A stretch of 44,932 bases of DNA from a virus (IMGVR_UViG_3300030329_004544:1-44932), one strand, 5' to 3'. Counted from the stretch's first letter, positions 6,337 through 12,435 are shown. The notes: generated from the sequence alone by a model not told the origin. Program-made: numbers and translations.

Positions 6337-6837
6337 ATGGAACGAATACACTACATCATCGGCATCATTATCTTTTTAATTATTAGCGTTACCGCCGCAG
6401 CAGATGAAGCACTCACAAGGGACGAGCGAGTTGTTGCTCTTACGATTCTCGGAGAAGCGCGAGGTGAGGGCGAAAACGGTATGTACGCCGTTGCTTGCGT
6501 TATTGAAAAGCGTATGCAGGAAAGCACGGTGAACCATACTCCCGCAGAGGTGTGTTTGCAACCTTCACAGTTCAGCATTTGGAACGCTGGCAGAGGTAAG
6601 GTTAAGAAAGAAAGTCAGCTTTATTATTTGTGGGAATCCAAGAGCAAGGACTATGCAAGACAGTTAGCCCGTGTTGTATGTGATAAAGATAAAAACCTTC
6701 AGCACTCTGTTGTTGGTCATGCAAATCATTATCATACTCACTCCGCTAAACCAAGTTGGTCGAGAGGGGCAAAGCCCGTTGCAAAGGTGGGCAAGCATCG
6801 TTTCTTCAAGCTGCGCTGGGCTTCAAATAGAAAATAA
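6337..6837 (+). CDS. SleB-type cell-wall hydrolase (Hydrolase_2), secreted endolysin candidate
   Basis: This 166-residue protein has the hallmarks of the SleB/CwlJ hydrolase family: an LGEARGEGENGMYAVACVI helix with the likely catalytic Glu, and a C-terminal GHANHYHTHSAKPSWSRG segment. Family members cleave peptidoglycan glycan or cortex bonds. Residues 1-22 form a signal sequence or signal anchor (IIGIIIFLIISVTAAADEA), so export by the host Sec system, as in signal-endolysins, is likely. The start is the ATG at 6337: the TTG at 6301 is the -35 hexamer itself. No holin is adjacent. Confidence 0.85.
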   Translation: MERIHYIIGIIIFLIISVTAAADEALTRDERVVALTILGEARGEGENGMYAVACVIEKRMQESTVNHTPAEVCLQPSQFSIWNAGRGKVKKESQLYYLWESKSKDYARQLARVVCDKDKNLQHSVVGHANHYHTHSAKPSWSRGAKPVAKVGKHRFFKLRWASNRK

Positions 6838-6874
6838 CTTCAAATATTAAATAGACGCAAATAACTATTATTTT

Positions 6875-6884
6875 GACCGGTCCC
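6875..6884 (+). repeat. degenerate GACCGGTC palindrome (E4)
   Basis: TTGACCGGTCCCG retains the inner palindrome but has lost the flanking arms of the other copies. Confidence 0.5.
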
Positions 6885-6893
6885 GAATAAGGA

Positions 6894-6929
6894 CAAAAAA
6901 AAGAGGGGCCTTTCGGCCCCTTGATTTTT
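6894..6929. terminator. bidirectional terminator between convergent genes
   Basis: GGGGCC-TTTC-GGCCCC (6905-6920) has an A-run on the left and TTGATTTTT on the right, so it can stop transcription in both directions. Confidence 0.9.
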
Positions 6930-7374
6930 AGGCATATCGCTCAACGAACCATTCCTGAACGCCCTCGGCGCAAAACTCGTTAATGAGATCCAACTCACCA
7001 CGGTCTAGCGTTCTTTCGAGTCCGTTTTCGCATACGGTTGCGGATTCCATATATGGTGCTGATCCTGCTTGAGGATCACACTCCGCATCTTCCAACTCAC
7101 AAGCAACAACGCTTTCAAACAATTGTTCTGCGCGCGCTTGGCGTTTAAGAAATGCTACCCTTTGCGGGTATTCCTGAAACAACCAAAGCGCGTATTCGTT
7201 CAGTGTCTCGCTTCTTTCGTTATCGCTTTGATCGTACTCATACGCGATTGTACCTAGGTTCTGTTTGTACCAAGTGGAGAAATCTAACATCTCGCTTGCG
7301 CTCAACGCGTTAAAGTCTCCCTTGAGTGTTACCCCACTTGCCTGTGGGCCGCCCTGTTTGTTTGTTACTATCAT
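6928..7374 (-). CDS. hypothetical acidic protein (leftward)
   Basis: A 148-residue leftward protein that I do not recognise. It is acidic and mostly helical (ALSASEMLDFSTWYKQNLG, VAFLKRQARAEQLFESVVACELEDAECD). It looks genuine for two reasons: its stop sits exactly at a bidirectional terminator facing the hydrolase gene, and the composition is protein-like where the overlapping plus-strand frames are not. It is one of few leftward genes in the window. No good leftward promoter was found, and the ATG at 7374 has only a weak GGA upstream. Confidence 0.75.
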   Translation of the reverse strand: MIVTNKQGGPQASGVTLKGDFNALSASEMLDFSTWYKQNLGTIAYEYDQSDNERSETLNEYALWLFQEYPQRVAFLKRQARAEQLFESVVACELEDAECDPQAGSAPYMESATVCENGLERTLDRGELDLINEFCAEGVQEWFVERYA

Positions 7375-7454
7375 TTTTCGTCCAAGTGATAAGGATTCAT
7401 TCCTCGCTCACCTTTGTCATTATCGTTCATATCCAGCAATTACGCCAGTTTTTT

Positions 7455-7463
7455 TTATTCACA
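7455..7463 (+). other. DnaA-box-like site
   Basis: TTATTCACA within a T-rich tract. Confidence 0.5.
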
Positions 7464-7491
7464 ATTTTTTTCATAATGTGAACAGTTTTTT

Positions 7492-7527
7492 CTTGACATC
7501 GCCGGGACCGGTCCCGCCCGTGTCAAG
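7492..7527 (+). repeat. composite palindrome E5
   Basis: CTTGACA ... GGGACCGGTCCC (7504-7515) ... TGTCAAG. An A-rich tract follows, not T. Confidence 0.8.
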
Positions 7528-7552
7528 CCCAAAAGAAAAAAAAGTTTTTTAT

Positions 7553-7590
7553 AGGTGGGACTGCGGATGTCCCACCTCGTGTGCTATACT
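7553..7590 (+). promoter_or_regulatory. operator-promoter copy 1 (perfect palindrome)
   Basis: AGGTGGGAC (7553-7561), 7-bp spacer, GTCCCACCT (7569-7577): a perfect 9-bp inverted repeat. An extended -10, TGC-TATACT (7585-7590), lies 6 nt before the ATG. There is no TTGACA; the palindrome occupies the -35 zone. Confidence 0.85.
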
Positions 7591-7596
7591 ACTCGC

Positions 7597-7737
7597 ATGA
7601 AAACAATTAAGAACGATACGAAAAACAAAGACAAGAAACACTGGATTGGACGAACAGGCCCAAAGGTCAAGAATAACATAGCGCCAAAGCGTTTCCACCC
7701 ACGACGCAAGTATTGCGAGGCGAATCAAGAAAATTAA
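7597..7737 (+). CDS. small highly basic protein
   Basis: A 46-residue lysine/arginine-rich peptide (MKTIKNDTKNKDKKHWIGRT ... KRFHPRRKYCEANQEN), probably nucleic-acid or ribosome binding by charge alone. An ATG inside the operator at 7568 is in frame but lies upstream of the -10 box and would not be transcribed from this promoter, so I place the start at 7597. It is the first of five genes sharing the same operator. Confidence 0.65.
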   Translation: MKTIKNDTKNKDKKHWIGRTGPKVKNNIAPKRFHPRRKYCEANQEN

Positions 7738-7739
7738 TC

Positions 7740-7776
7740 GGTAGGACTACGGATGTCCCACCCTCTGTGCTATACT
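7740..7776 (+). promoter_or_regulatory. operator-promoter copy 2
   Basis: GGTAGGAC (7740-7747), 7-bp spacer, GTCCCACC (7755-7762), extended -10 TGC-TATACT (7771-7776), 6 nt to ATGATG. Confidence 0.85.
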
Positions 7777-7782
7777 AATCAC

Positions 7783-7956
7783 ATGATGAAAATGAAGAAC
7801 ACGAACACCACCGCCGAGAACGTTGCCCTTGCTTGCAAGGAGAAAACCAAGCATGAAGCGAATTTGCGTTTCCGTCAGCTTGAACACGCTGCCCAGCGTG
7901 GCACAACCAATCGAAGCTGGGCCAAGCTAGAAATTGCTTGGGAACTAAGTCACTAA
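7783..7956 (+). CDS. small hypothetical protein of operator regulon
   Basis: A 57-residue, mixed-charge helical peptide (MMKMKNTNTTAENVALACKE ... WAKLEIAWELSH). It has no recognisable family. It starts ATGATGAAAATGAA, the same 14 bases as the next operator-controlled gene, although the proteins diverge after MMKM. A more distal in-frame ATG falls in the operator and is rejected. Confidence 0.65.
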   Translation: MMKMKNTNTTAENVALACKEKTKHEANLRFRQLEHAAQRGTTNRSWAKLEIAWELSH

Positions 7957-8046
7957 GCGAGTAGCTCGCACACCCATCTACGGGGGACACCGTAGACCGT
8001 AGACTGGCAGGAAGCCGTAAGACCAGCACGGAGACAAAAAAAGTTA
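7957..8046 (+). other. hairpin-rich spacer
   Basis: Between two operator-controlled genes lie GCGAG/CTCGC, TCTACGG/CCGTAGA (7977-7983 with 7990-7996) and CTGG/CCAG stems, then seven A. It may be a structured 3' UTR; no T-tract supports termination. Confidence 0.35.
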
Positions 8047-8049
8047 ATC

Positions 8050-8086
8050 GGTAGGACTACAGATGTCCCACCCTCTATGGTATACT
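8050..8086 (+). promoter_or_regulatory. operator-promoter copy 3
   Basis: GGTAGGAC (8050-8057), 7-bp spacer TACAGAT, GTCCCACC (8065-8072), extended -10 TGG-TATACT (8081-8086), 6 nt to ATGATG. Confidence 0.85.
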
Positions 8087-8092
8087 AATCAC

Positions 8093-8311
8093 ATGATGAA
8101 AATGAACAAAGAGATCGAGAAGCTGATGCTTCACAACGTCAACACCCACACGTTTTGGGTAGCTGCTCAACGCAATTTCATCTTTGAATTGAACAACCAA
8201 TTCGAGATGCACACCACGCCAGAGCTTAACGAAAAGTTTTGCCTCTTGTGGGAAAAGCTTAAGGGTGAACCAACCACCATCGACGGAACATTCAGGAGCG
8301 AAAAAAAGTAA
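8093..8311 (+). CDS. small hypothetical protein of operator regulon
   Basis: A 72-residue protein, mainly helical (NKEIEKLMLHNVNTHTFWVA, FIFELNNQFEMHTTPELNEK). No family was recognised. It is predicted to be leaderless, beginning ATGATG. It shares its regulatory region with the genes at 7597, 7783, 11692 and 12926 but shows no obvious sequence similarity to their products, so the shared element, not the proteins, defines the group. Confidence 0.65.
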   Translation: MMKMNKEIEKLMLHNVNTHTFWVAAQRNFIFELNNQFEMHTTPELNEKFCLLWEKLKGEPTTIDGTFRSEKK

Positions 8312-8319
8312 AAAAAAGC

Positions 8320-8348
8320 TTGCACAGACACAGGTTCTGTGTTATATT
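8320..8348 (+). promoter_or_regulatory. leaderless promoter with palindromic spacer
   Basis: TTGCAC (8320-8325), 17-bp spacer, TATATT (8343-8348), 6 nt to ATGATG. The spacer contains ACACAG-GTT-CTGTGT, a likely operator distinct from the GGTRGGAC family. Confidence 0.75.
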
Positions 8349-8354
8349 CTTAAC

Positions 8355-8519
8355 ATGATGAACGACATGATGCCAACCATAGAAGAGACCATCACCCCCG
8401 ACATCCAAGCCCAGCTTGAGCATGAGGAGTGGGAGCGGGGCAACGAAGAGCGGGAACGCTGGGACGCCGTTGAGGCTACTCATGGGCCGCTGTTTGATAG
8501 CATGGTCTGGAAGGACTAA
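8355..8519 (+). CDS. small very acidic protein
   Basis: A 54-residue, strongly acidic and helical peptide (MPTIEETITPDIQAQLEHEE, GNEERERWDAVEATHGP). Small acidic phage proteins often act as inhibitors or DNA mimics, but nothing specific supports that here. The start at 8355 is fixed by the promoter; the frame extends upstream to 8265 through the A-rich promoter tract, which would be untranscribed. Confidence 0.65.
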   Translation: MMNDMMPTIEETITPDIQAQLEHEEWERGNEERERWDAVEATHGPLFDSMVWKD

Positions 8520-8531
8520 CATCATGGGCCA

Positions 8532-8555
8532 GCGCGATGGCCTTGGAAATCGCGC
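8532..8555 (+). other. 7-bp hairpin between small genes
   Basis: GCGCGAT (8532-8538) pairs with ATCGCGC (8549-8555), 15 nt before the ATG at 8571. There is no T-run, so this could be an mRNA processing or stability element, or an operator. Confidence 0.45.
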
Positions 8556-8570
8556 CCTTATTATATCATT

Positions 8571-8792
8571 ATGATTGAATTAGGTATGGAGGTTGAAAAC
8601 CTCAACGGCTACCTCGGAGTAGTCGCCGCCTCGCCGCGCAACGGCAAGTGGCTCGTCCTCACGGATGATGGTCGCACCGTGCGCGTACGCGAGGAGGACA
8701 TTCGCGAGTATGATGACGAGTACCAACAAGAGTGGTGCGGTTATCACTCCGACGCCTACCTCAAGTGGGTAGAGAAGCGCGAGCTTCTGTAA
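8571..8792 (+). CDS. small SH3/KOW-like hypothetical protein
   Basis: A 73-residue protein. Its pattern (MEVENLNGYLGVVAASPRNG, WLVLTDDGRTVRVREEDIRE) of short strands with conserved glycines resembles small SH3-like or KOW-like barrels, which often bind nucleic acid or protein. This is a fold impression only. No good -35 was found, and the hairpin just upstream may control it. An efficient terminator follows. Confidence 0.65.
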   Translation: MIELGMEVENLNGYLGVVAASPRNGKWLVLTDDGRTVRVREEDIREYDDEYQQEWCGYHSDAYLKWVEKRELL

Positions 8793-8798
8793 ACACAA

Positions 8799-8821
8799 CC
8801 CGCGAAAGCGGGCTTTTTTTT
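8799..8821 (+). terminator. intrinsic terminator with GAAA loop
   Basis: CCCGC-GAAA-GCGGG (8799-8812) followed by C and eight T. Confidence 0.95.
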
Positions 8822-8842
8822 GTACAATTTTTATATTTTTTT

Positions 8843-8878
8843 CTTGACAGCCGCGGGACCGGTCCCGGCCCTGTCAAG
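8843..8878 (+). repeat. composite palindrome E6
   Basis: CTTGACAG ... GGGACCGGTCCC (8855-8866) ... CTGTCAAG, then seven T. Confidence 0.8.
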
Positions 8879-8884
8879 CTTTTT

Positions 8885-8893
8885 TTATGCACA
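8885..8893 (+). other. DnaA-box-like site
   Basis: TTATGCACA; TGTGAATAT follows a few bases later on the other strand (8 of 9 matches). Confidence 0.45.
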
Positions 8894-8930
8894 GGGTGTG
8901 AATATTTTTTTCATTTTGGGCGTTTTTTTT

Positions 8931-8959
8931 GTTGCGTTTTTCTGCTCAACCTGTATAAT
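8931..8959 (+). promoter_or_regulatory. leaderless promoter for ArfA-like peptide
   Basis: Perfect TATAAT (8954-8959) 6 nt before the ATG at 8966. The -35 is weak (TTGCGT at 8932, 16-bp spacer). Confidence 0.7.
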
Positions 8960-8965
8960 GCTCGC

Positions 8966-9103
8966 ATGAAGATTAAGGCAAGAGTAAGCAAACAGGGTTT
9001 CATGGGTAGCGCATCCCGTGAACACAGAGTGAAAAAGGGCAAAGGCTCTTACACTCGCAAACAAAAACACAAAAGGGGTCATTATGCGCTTGACTCCAAT
9101 TAG
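8966..9103 (+). CDS. ArfA-like alternative ribosome-rescue peptide
   Basis: This 45-residue basic peptide contains KKGKGSYTRKQKHKRG at residues 23-38. It matches the conserved KKGKGSYxRKxKH signature of ArfA, which enters the mRNA channel of ribosomes stalled without a stop codon and recruits RF2. The N-terminal half is shorter than cellular ArfA, and the hydrophobic C-terminal tail of E. coli ArfA is absent, as in the active truncated form. It is monocistronic with its own leaderless promoter. The assignment rests on one short motif, so a generic basic peptide cannot be excluded. Confidence 0.65.
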   Translation: MKIKARVSKQGFMGSASREHRVKKGKGSYTRKQKHKRGHYALDSN

Positions 9104-9118
9104 GAAAAGGCTTATTAT
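9090..9118 (+). promoter_or_regulatory. sigma-70 promoter inside end of ArfA-like gene
   Basis: TTGACT (9090-9095), 17-bp spacer, TATTAT (9113-9118), 7 nt to ATGATG at 9126. It lies largely within the ArfA-like coding sequence. Confidence 0.7.
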
Positions 9119-9125
9119 TATGAAG

Positions 9126-9554
9126 ATGATGGACGATATAAAACTCACCTACATTCCAGACGCTCACGGCTGGATAAAAGTATATTTGCAAGCACCCAAC
9201 GCGGAACTTGCCGAAGCGTGGTTCAATTCATTTTGGAATCACAACGCCACCAGCCAAGACGAGCCAGAGTGGATATTTGAAAACGAGTTAGCGTTTTGCA
9301 GCACATGGGACAAGCTAACCAACGCCATGAATGATATTTTCCTTTTCATTCTTCTTAATGATGATGAAGATGCTTTCAAAAACGAGGAAGGCGGTGCGAT
9401 GCCGTTTGCCAAGGAACTAGCCAAGGCCAAGATTGCAGAGATGGAAAAGAAAGATTCATCCATGCGTTACGGTCGCCAAGGCCACGTTTACACGATGGGC
9501 GAAGTTTACACCAACGAAGAAAAGTCATTTTCTTCTGGAACGTGTGACGTTTAA
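9126..9554 (+). CDS. hypothetical acidic protein
   Basis: A 142-residue protein of unknown family, acidic and tryptophan-rich (GWIKVYLQAPNAELAEAWF, DEPEWIFENELAFCSTW). In-frame starts at 9084 and 9120 exist, but the promoter places transcription at about 9125, making the ATGATG at 9126 the natural leaderless start. That start gives the Met-Met N terminus seen in sister cassettes. Confidence 0.65.
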   Translation: MMDDIKLTYIPDAHGWIKVYLQAPNAELAEAWFNSFWNHNATSQDEPEWIFENELAFCSTWDKLTNAMNDIFLFILLNDDEDAFKNEEGGAMPFAKELAKAKIAEMEKKDSSMRYGRQGHVYTMGEVYTNEEKSFSSGTCDV

Positions 9555-9556
9555 GC

Positions 9557-9585
9557 TTGACCTTTAACCCCAGAAAGTATAGAAT
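9557..9585 (+). promoter_or_regulatory. leaderless promoter for GP88-like gene
   Basis: TTGACC (9557-9562), 17-bp spacer, TAGAAT (9580-9585), 6 nt to ATG. TTTAACCC follows the -35, as at 6307. Confidence 0.75.
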
Positions 9586-9591
9586 CTAGTC

Positions 9592-10305
9592 ATGTTGAAA
9601 TTCAAAGATGCAAACGGCAAACTCAAGAAGATGGCAAAGAAGCTTGGCGTTAAGCTTAAAACCTTCACTCTCCCTGCGGGCTATACTTGCGGCGGTGCGA
9701 AGGATTGCCTCGCGTATGCCGACAGGAAAACGGGCAAAGTGAGAGACGGCAAAGAAACACAATTCCGTTGCTTCATGGCATCGCTCGAAGCCACGTTTCC
9801 AAGTCTCCGCGCTATGGTGTGGGAGAATTACGAGCAGTTGCAAGCGGCACTAAAAAACGGTGTTGATGCTTGCGCGGATTTGATTCACAACAGCTTGCCA
9901 AAGAAGTTTGACGTAATGCGCGTTCACGTTGGCGGCGATTACTTCAGCAAGGAGTATTTGCAAGCGTGGATTGAAGTTGCCAAGCGTAATCCCGACAAGG
10001 TGTTTTACTCTTACAGCAAGAGCTTGCATTTGTTCAAGCAATTTGCCTTACCCGAAAACCTTGTGTTGACTGCCTCCCGTGGTGGCAAGTACGATGATTT
10101 GATTGACCTCCACGCATGGAAAGAGGCGATTGTTGTATTCAGTGAAGAGGAAGCGGAAGAGCTTGACTTGGAAATTGACCACGACGATTCACACGCAGCG
10201 TTTGGCGCGGAGAATTTCGCGTTGCTCATTCACGGCACACAGCCAGCAGGGAGTGCGGCAAGCGAAGCCTTAAAAGTGATAAAGAAAAAGGCGAGGACTG
10301 CGTGA
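9592..10305 (+). CDS. GP88-family phage protein (cysteine-containing)
   Basis: This 237-residue protein resembles the phage gene-product-88 family. It has an early TFTLPAGYTCGGAKDCLAYA segment, TQFRCFMASLEA, a central MRVHVGGDYFSKEYLQAW and an FYSYSKS motif. The paired cysteines (C-x5-C plus a third in FRCF) could bind metal or an iron-sulfur cluster. The family's biochemical role is not established to my knowledge. The stop overlaps the start of a 19-residue membrane peptide (TGATG). Confidence 0.6.
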   Translation: MLKFKDANGKLKKMAKKLGVKLKTFTLPAGYTCGGAKDCLAYADRKTGKVRDGKETQFRCFMASLEATFPSLRAMVWENYEQLQAALKNGVDACADLIHNSLPKKFDVMRVHVGGDYFSKEYLQAWIEVAKRNPDKVFYSYSKSLHLFKQFALPENLVLTASRGGKYDDLIDLHAWKEAIVVFSEEEAEELDLEIDHDDSHAAFGAENFALLIHGTQPAGSAASEALKVIKKKARTA

Positions 10306-10364
10306 TGGAGTTTCTCGTCCTTGTAGCTGTCGGGTTGTATTTCGGCGCGAAACTTAGTCGATAA
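10305..10364 (+). CDS. 19-residue membrane micro-peptide
   Basis: MEFLVLVAVGLYFGAKLSR is a single hydrophobic helix with a positive C terminus. The ATG overlaps the TGA of the preceding gene, the classic arrangement for translational coupling. A similar micro-ORF lies at 12436. It is too short for statistical support, so this is tentative. Confidence 0.35.
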   Translation: MEFLVLVAVGLYFGAKLSR

Positions 10365-10380
10365 AAAATGATATTTTTTG

Positions 10381-10422
10381 CTTGACAGCCGGCGGGACCG
10401 GTCCCGCTGAGACTGAGTCTCA
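10381..10422 (+). repeat. composite palindrome E7 with GAGACT palindrome
   Basis: CTTGACA (10381-10387), GGGACCGGTCCC (10394-10405), then TGAGACTGAGTCTCA (10408-10422) in place of the TGTCAAG arm. Confidence 0.75.
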
Positions 10423-10429
10423 TTAAGAT

Positions 10430-10438
10430 TGTGAATAA
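10430..10438 (-). other. DnaA-box-like site
   Basis: TGTGAATAA followed by CTTTTTT. Confidence 0.5.
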
Positions 10439-10456
10439 CTTTTTTCAGATTTCCCC

Positions 10457-10485
10457 TTGACAAATGGGCAAACCTGTGTTATAGT
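10457..10485 (+). promoter_or_regulatory. leaderless promoter for HAD gene
   Basis: Perfect TTGACA (10457-10462), 17-bp spacer, TATAGT (10480-10485), 6 nt to ATGATG. Confidence 0.85.
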
Positions 10486-10491
10486 ATTTAC

Positions 10492-10932
10492 ATGATGAAC
10501 GAGAAATTGAATCCACTTTTCGATTTAGACGGAACCCTTATCCGTGAGGAGCGCGGCTCTGACCGTCTATTTGACTTTCTGAAACCTCACGCCATTCTTA
10601 ACCTCACAGAGGATGACCTTACTCCTCTCGGTGTTTTGGTTAGAGACTCTGGCAAAGAATTTGACATTCTTACCGCTCGCGGCCCAGAGAATGCACAGTT
10701 CATCCGCATAGCCCTTGAAGCTCTCGGATTCAACGTTGGCCGAATCGTCACCGTAGGCGTAGACGTTAACGAGCCAAAGGATTGGGCCAAGGTTAGCAGC
10801 AAACGAGTTGCAGCCAAGAAAATCAGAATTGCCAAATTCGTCCAAAGGAAATTGGTTGACAACGACCCTAGGAATCTGGTAGGATTAGGCGAGTTAGGAG
10901 AGCTAGTAGCTCAAGACCAAACGGAGTTTTAA
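10492..10932 (+). CDS. HAD-superfamily phosphatase
   Basis: A 146-residue protein with HAD motif I at FDLDGTL (nucleophile Asp11, acid/base Asp13), motif II in DILTARGP, a candidate lysine in the KKIRIAKF region and a terminal acidic motif VDNDP. HAD enzymes hydrolyse phosphate esters. In phages they serve as polynucleotide 3'-phosphatases or nucleotidases, and the LTARG context fits a small nucleotide or polynucleotide phosphatase. No kinase domain is fused. It heads a two-gene unit with the 10934 gene, one base after its stop. Confidence 0.8.
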   Translation: MMNEKLNPLFDLDGTLIREERGSDRLFDFLKPHAILNLTEDDLTPLGVLVRDSGKEFDILTARGPENAQFIRIALEALGFNVGRIVTVGVDVNEPKDWAKVSSKRVAAKKIRIAKFVQRKLVDNDPRNLVGLGELGELVAQDQTEF

Positions 10933-10933
10933 G

Positions 10934-11176
10934 ATGAGAATAAGGATTGAACCAAACGAACAAGCAAGCCAGCGAACTAAAAACCGTATCAAAGAACGCG
11001 GCCCGTGGTTTGTTATAGAACGTAAGCACGACAGCCGAACCCTTGGCCTTATCGGTAAAGGCGACACGGAAAGCTGGCTAGTCGCAGAAGTAGATTTTCC
11101 AGATGGTGACAGATGGACAGGCTGGCTGCCCGCTAATGAATTTAATGTTGTTGAAACTGAAGGATTTTGGTCTTGA
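10934..11176 (+). CDS. small hypothetical protein downstream of HAD gene
   Basis: An 80-residue protein of unknown family, probably a small beta-rich domain (PWFVIERKHDSRTLGLIGKG, WLVAEVDFPDGDRWTGWLPA). The ATG lies two bases after the HAD stop codon (TAAG-ATG), so translation is probably coupled. The last codons contain the -35 of the next promoter. Confidence 0.7.
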   Translation: MRIRIEPNEQASQRTKNRIKERGPWFVIERKHDSRTLGLIGKGDTESWLVAEVDFPDGDRWTGWLPANEFNVVETEGFWS

Positions 11177-11201
11177 CATTTAACCAGAAAACCCATATAC
11201 T
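11173..11201 (+). promoter_or_regulatory. sigma-70 promoter for membrane-peptide pair
   Basis: Perfect TTGACA (11173-11178), 17-bp spacer, TATACT (11196-11201), 8 nt to ATGATG at 11210. TTTAACC follows the -35. Confidence 0.85.
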
Positions 11202-11209
11202 ATAAACAG

Positions 11210-11323
11210 ATGATGAGAACACTATTGAACCTATTGGATGAGTTGTGCTGGCCTTTGATTATGCTTGTCGGCATATTCTTGGGAGTATTTCACATAATCC
11301 TTCCTTTAATTATTTGGCTTTAA
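11210..11323 (+). CDS. 37-residue membrane peptide
   Basis: MMRTLLNLLDELCWPLIMLV begins a peptide with one long hydrophobic segment (residues 14-37) and almost no charged residues after position 11. A strong promoter ending 8 nt upstream supports its reality despite the small size. It could be a membrane-active regulator or a holin-like peptide; no family was recognised. Confidence 0.6.
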   Translation: MMRTLLNLLDELCWPLIMLVGIFLGVFHIILPLIIWL

Positions 11324-11337
11324 CAAAAAACAAACCT

Positions 11338-11454
11338 ATGCAAACTAAAACTAAAAAAGATTGGACGCAAACTCTGTTTGTGGGGAACATCGCAACCGTA
11401 ACATTTATTGTCGGCGTAATCGTCGGTCAATTTGTCAAAGTCATTATTATGTGA
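11338..11454 (+). CDS. 38-residue membrane peptide
   Basis: MQTKTKKDWTQTLFVGNIAT is followed by a transmembrane helix (VTFIVGVIVGQFVKVIIM). The basic N terminus predicts a cytoplasmic N terminus. It follows the other membrane peptide by 14 nt and probably shares its transcript. The frame is open upstream to 11245, but that part overlaps the previous gene in another frame and is rejected. Confidence 0.55.
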   Translation: MQTKTKKDWTQTLFVGNIATVTFIVGVIVGQFVKVIIM

Positions 11455-11462
11455 TTTTGATA

Positions 11463-11565
11463 GGGGGTCTGAAAACCTACGCTTGAGCCTTTGAGGTCTG
11501 ACCTGTAGCGAAACAGCGTGACGACTACGACCCCCACCCCCCTAGGGGTACCCCCCGGGGGGGTC
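11463..11565 (+). other. GC-rich palindromic spacer, possible structured RNA
   Basis: GGGGGTC (11463-11469) pairs with GACCCCC (11529-11535), closing a 73-nt segment with internal complementary stretches. It is followed by tandem GC palindromes (CCCCTAGGGG and ACCCCCCGGGGGGGT). A similar CCCCTAGGGGGTACCCC tract is at 12501-12517. The function is unknown. Confidence 0.4.
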
Positions 11566-11576
11566 TAAACTTTTTG

Positions 11577-11622
11577 CTTGACAGGCGGCGGGACCGGTCC
11601 CGCTTATTGCGACTCGGTCTCA
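11577..11622 (+). repeat. composite palindrome E8
   Basis: CTTGACA (11577-11583), GGGACCGGTCCC (11590-11601), then an imperfect GCGACTCGGTCTC palindrome and a T-run. Confidence 0.75.
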
Positions 11623-11648
11623 GTAAAACTTTTTTTAATTATCTTATG

Positions 11649-11685
11649 GGTAGGACTGCGGATGTCCCACCCTCTGTGCTATACT
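11649..11685 (+). promoter_or_regulatory. operator-promoter copy 4
   Basis: GGTAGGAC (11649-11656), TGCGGAT, GTCCCACC (11664-11671), extended -10 TGC-TATACT (11680-11685), 6 nt to ATGATG. It lies 3.5 kb from copies 1-3. Confidence 0.85.
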
Positions 11686-11691
11686 GTACGC

Positions 11692-11895
11692 ATGATGATT
11701 AAAGAACATAAGAAACCAACATACACCCTTTGGAACGGTGTGCAACTCATCGCCACCTACCCACACACACGTGAGGGCATGAACGCAGCCATGCTACGTG
11801 CATCAGAGCTAGGCATAGGGGCCAAGCTATACTCATCACGTGATGACCTAGTGTGGAGCGCACGCATGGCAGATGACATGATGGATTGTGAATAA
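11692..11895 (+). CDS. small hypothetical protein of operator regulon
   Basis: A 67-residue protein of unknown family (YTLWNGVQLIATYPHTREGM, MLRASELGIGAKLYSSRDDL), with a compact alpha/beta look. The start is set by the promoter; the frame continues upstream through the operator to 11578. Its last three codons (TGT GAA TAA) form a DnaA-box-like site, so that site is partly coding. Confidence 0.65.
   Translation: MMIKEHKKPTYTLWNGVQLIATYPHTREGMNAAMLRASELGIGAKLYSSRDDLVWSARMADDMMDCE
11887..11895 (-). other. DnaA-box-like site overlapping stop codon
   Basis: TGTGAATAA spans the last codons and stop of the 11692 gene. Confidence 0.45.
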
Positions 11896-11912
11896 CTTTC
11901 TTAAAAAACCGC

Positions 11913-11941
11913 TTGACTTTTTAGCATAATTGAGGTATAGT
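11913..11941 (+). promoter_or_regulatory. sigma-70 promoter for 11951 gene
   Basis: TTGACT (11913-11918), 17-bp spacer, TATAGT (11936-11941). Six nt later comes ATAATG, where sister promoters have ATGATG, so the leader would be three nucleotides. Confidence 0.8.
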
Positions 11942-11950
11942 ATTAACATA

Positions 11951-12223
11951 ATGAAGAACGAAATGACAGTAGAACAAGAAGCTCAAATCCTCCTCAACAA
12001 CGAGGTGCGTGTGACATTCGCCAAAAGCCAGTTATTCGGCCAAACAGGTATCGTCGAGGCCATCATGGCAGACGGTCGCACGTTAGACATTAAGATGTCT
12101 GACGGCAAGAACGCCTTTCTTGATGTCACCTTTGTTGGTGAAATCCAAGAGCGTACACAGTACGCCAAGACTTCTCAAAGTCTCGGCCCAATCGCTAACA
12201 GTGTTGTAAAGTCTACCCTTTAA
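11951..12223 (+). CDS. small hypothetical protein, possible SH3-like fold
   Basis: A 90-residue protein of unknown family. The central part (VRVTFAKSQLFGQTGIVEAI, RTLDIKMSDGKNAFLDVTFV) alternates strands and glycines in the way of small SH3-like domains, similar in style to the 8571 product. The first codon of the expected ATGATG is ATA, so only the second ATG is used. The stop is one base before the next start. Confidence 0.7.
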   Translation: MKNEMTVEQEAQILLNNEVRVTFAKSQLFGQTGIVEAIMADGRTLDIKMSDGKNAFLDVTFVGEIQERTQYAKTSQSLGPIANSVVKSTL

Positions 12224-12224
12224 G

Positions 12225-12434
12225 ATGATAACAAACAAACAACCCACCGTTGAGCTTCATGACGGTGAATTTATGACCATCGACGGAGTGCTGCACTCTA
12301 TTATCAGCCACCATTCATTTGATGATTTTGGTGCTACGTTGGACACTTTCAAAGTGATTAACTACGCAGGATTGATTCGGGAGATTTATTCTTTTGATGA
12401 GTGCGAAACATTCACCTTTGACAACGGAGAATAG
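12225..12434 (+). CDS. small acidic hypothetical protein
   Basis: A 69-residue, acidic, probably beta-rich protein (VELHDGEFMTIDGVLHSIIS, LIREIYSFDECETFTFDNGE). No family was recognised. It follows the 11951 gene by one base and precedes a membrane micro-ORF by one base, forming a tight three-gene unit. Confidence 0.65.
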   Translation: MITNKQPTVELHDGEFMTIDGVLHSIISHHSFDDFGATLDTFKVINYAGLIREIYSFDECETFTFDNGE

Positions 12435-12435
12435 A

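Noticed and set aside
7069-7600. Two plus-strand ORFs opposite the leftward 6928-7374 gene
   Set aside because: They lie on the antisense of a better ORF bounded by a bidirectional terminator; the second also runs through a palindrome and the operator.
7568-7782. In-frame ATG inside the operator as start of the small genes
   Set aside because: It lies upstream of the -10 box in every copy, and in copy 5 the same ATG meets a stop at once; the frame identity follows from the fixed 30-bp spacing.
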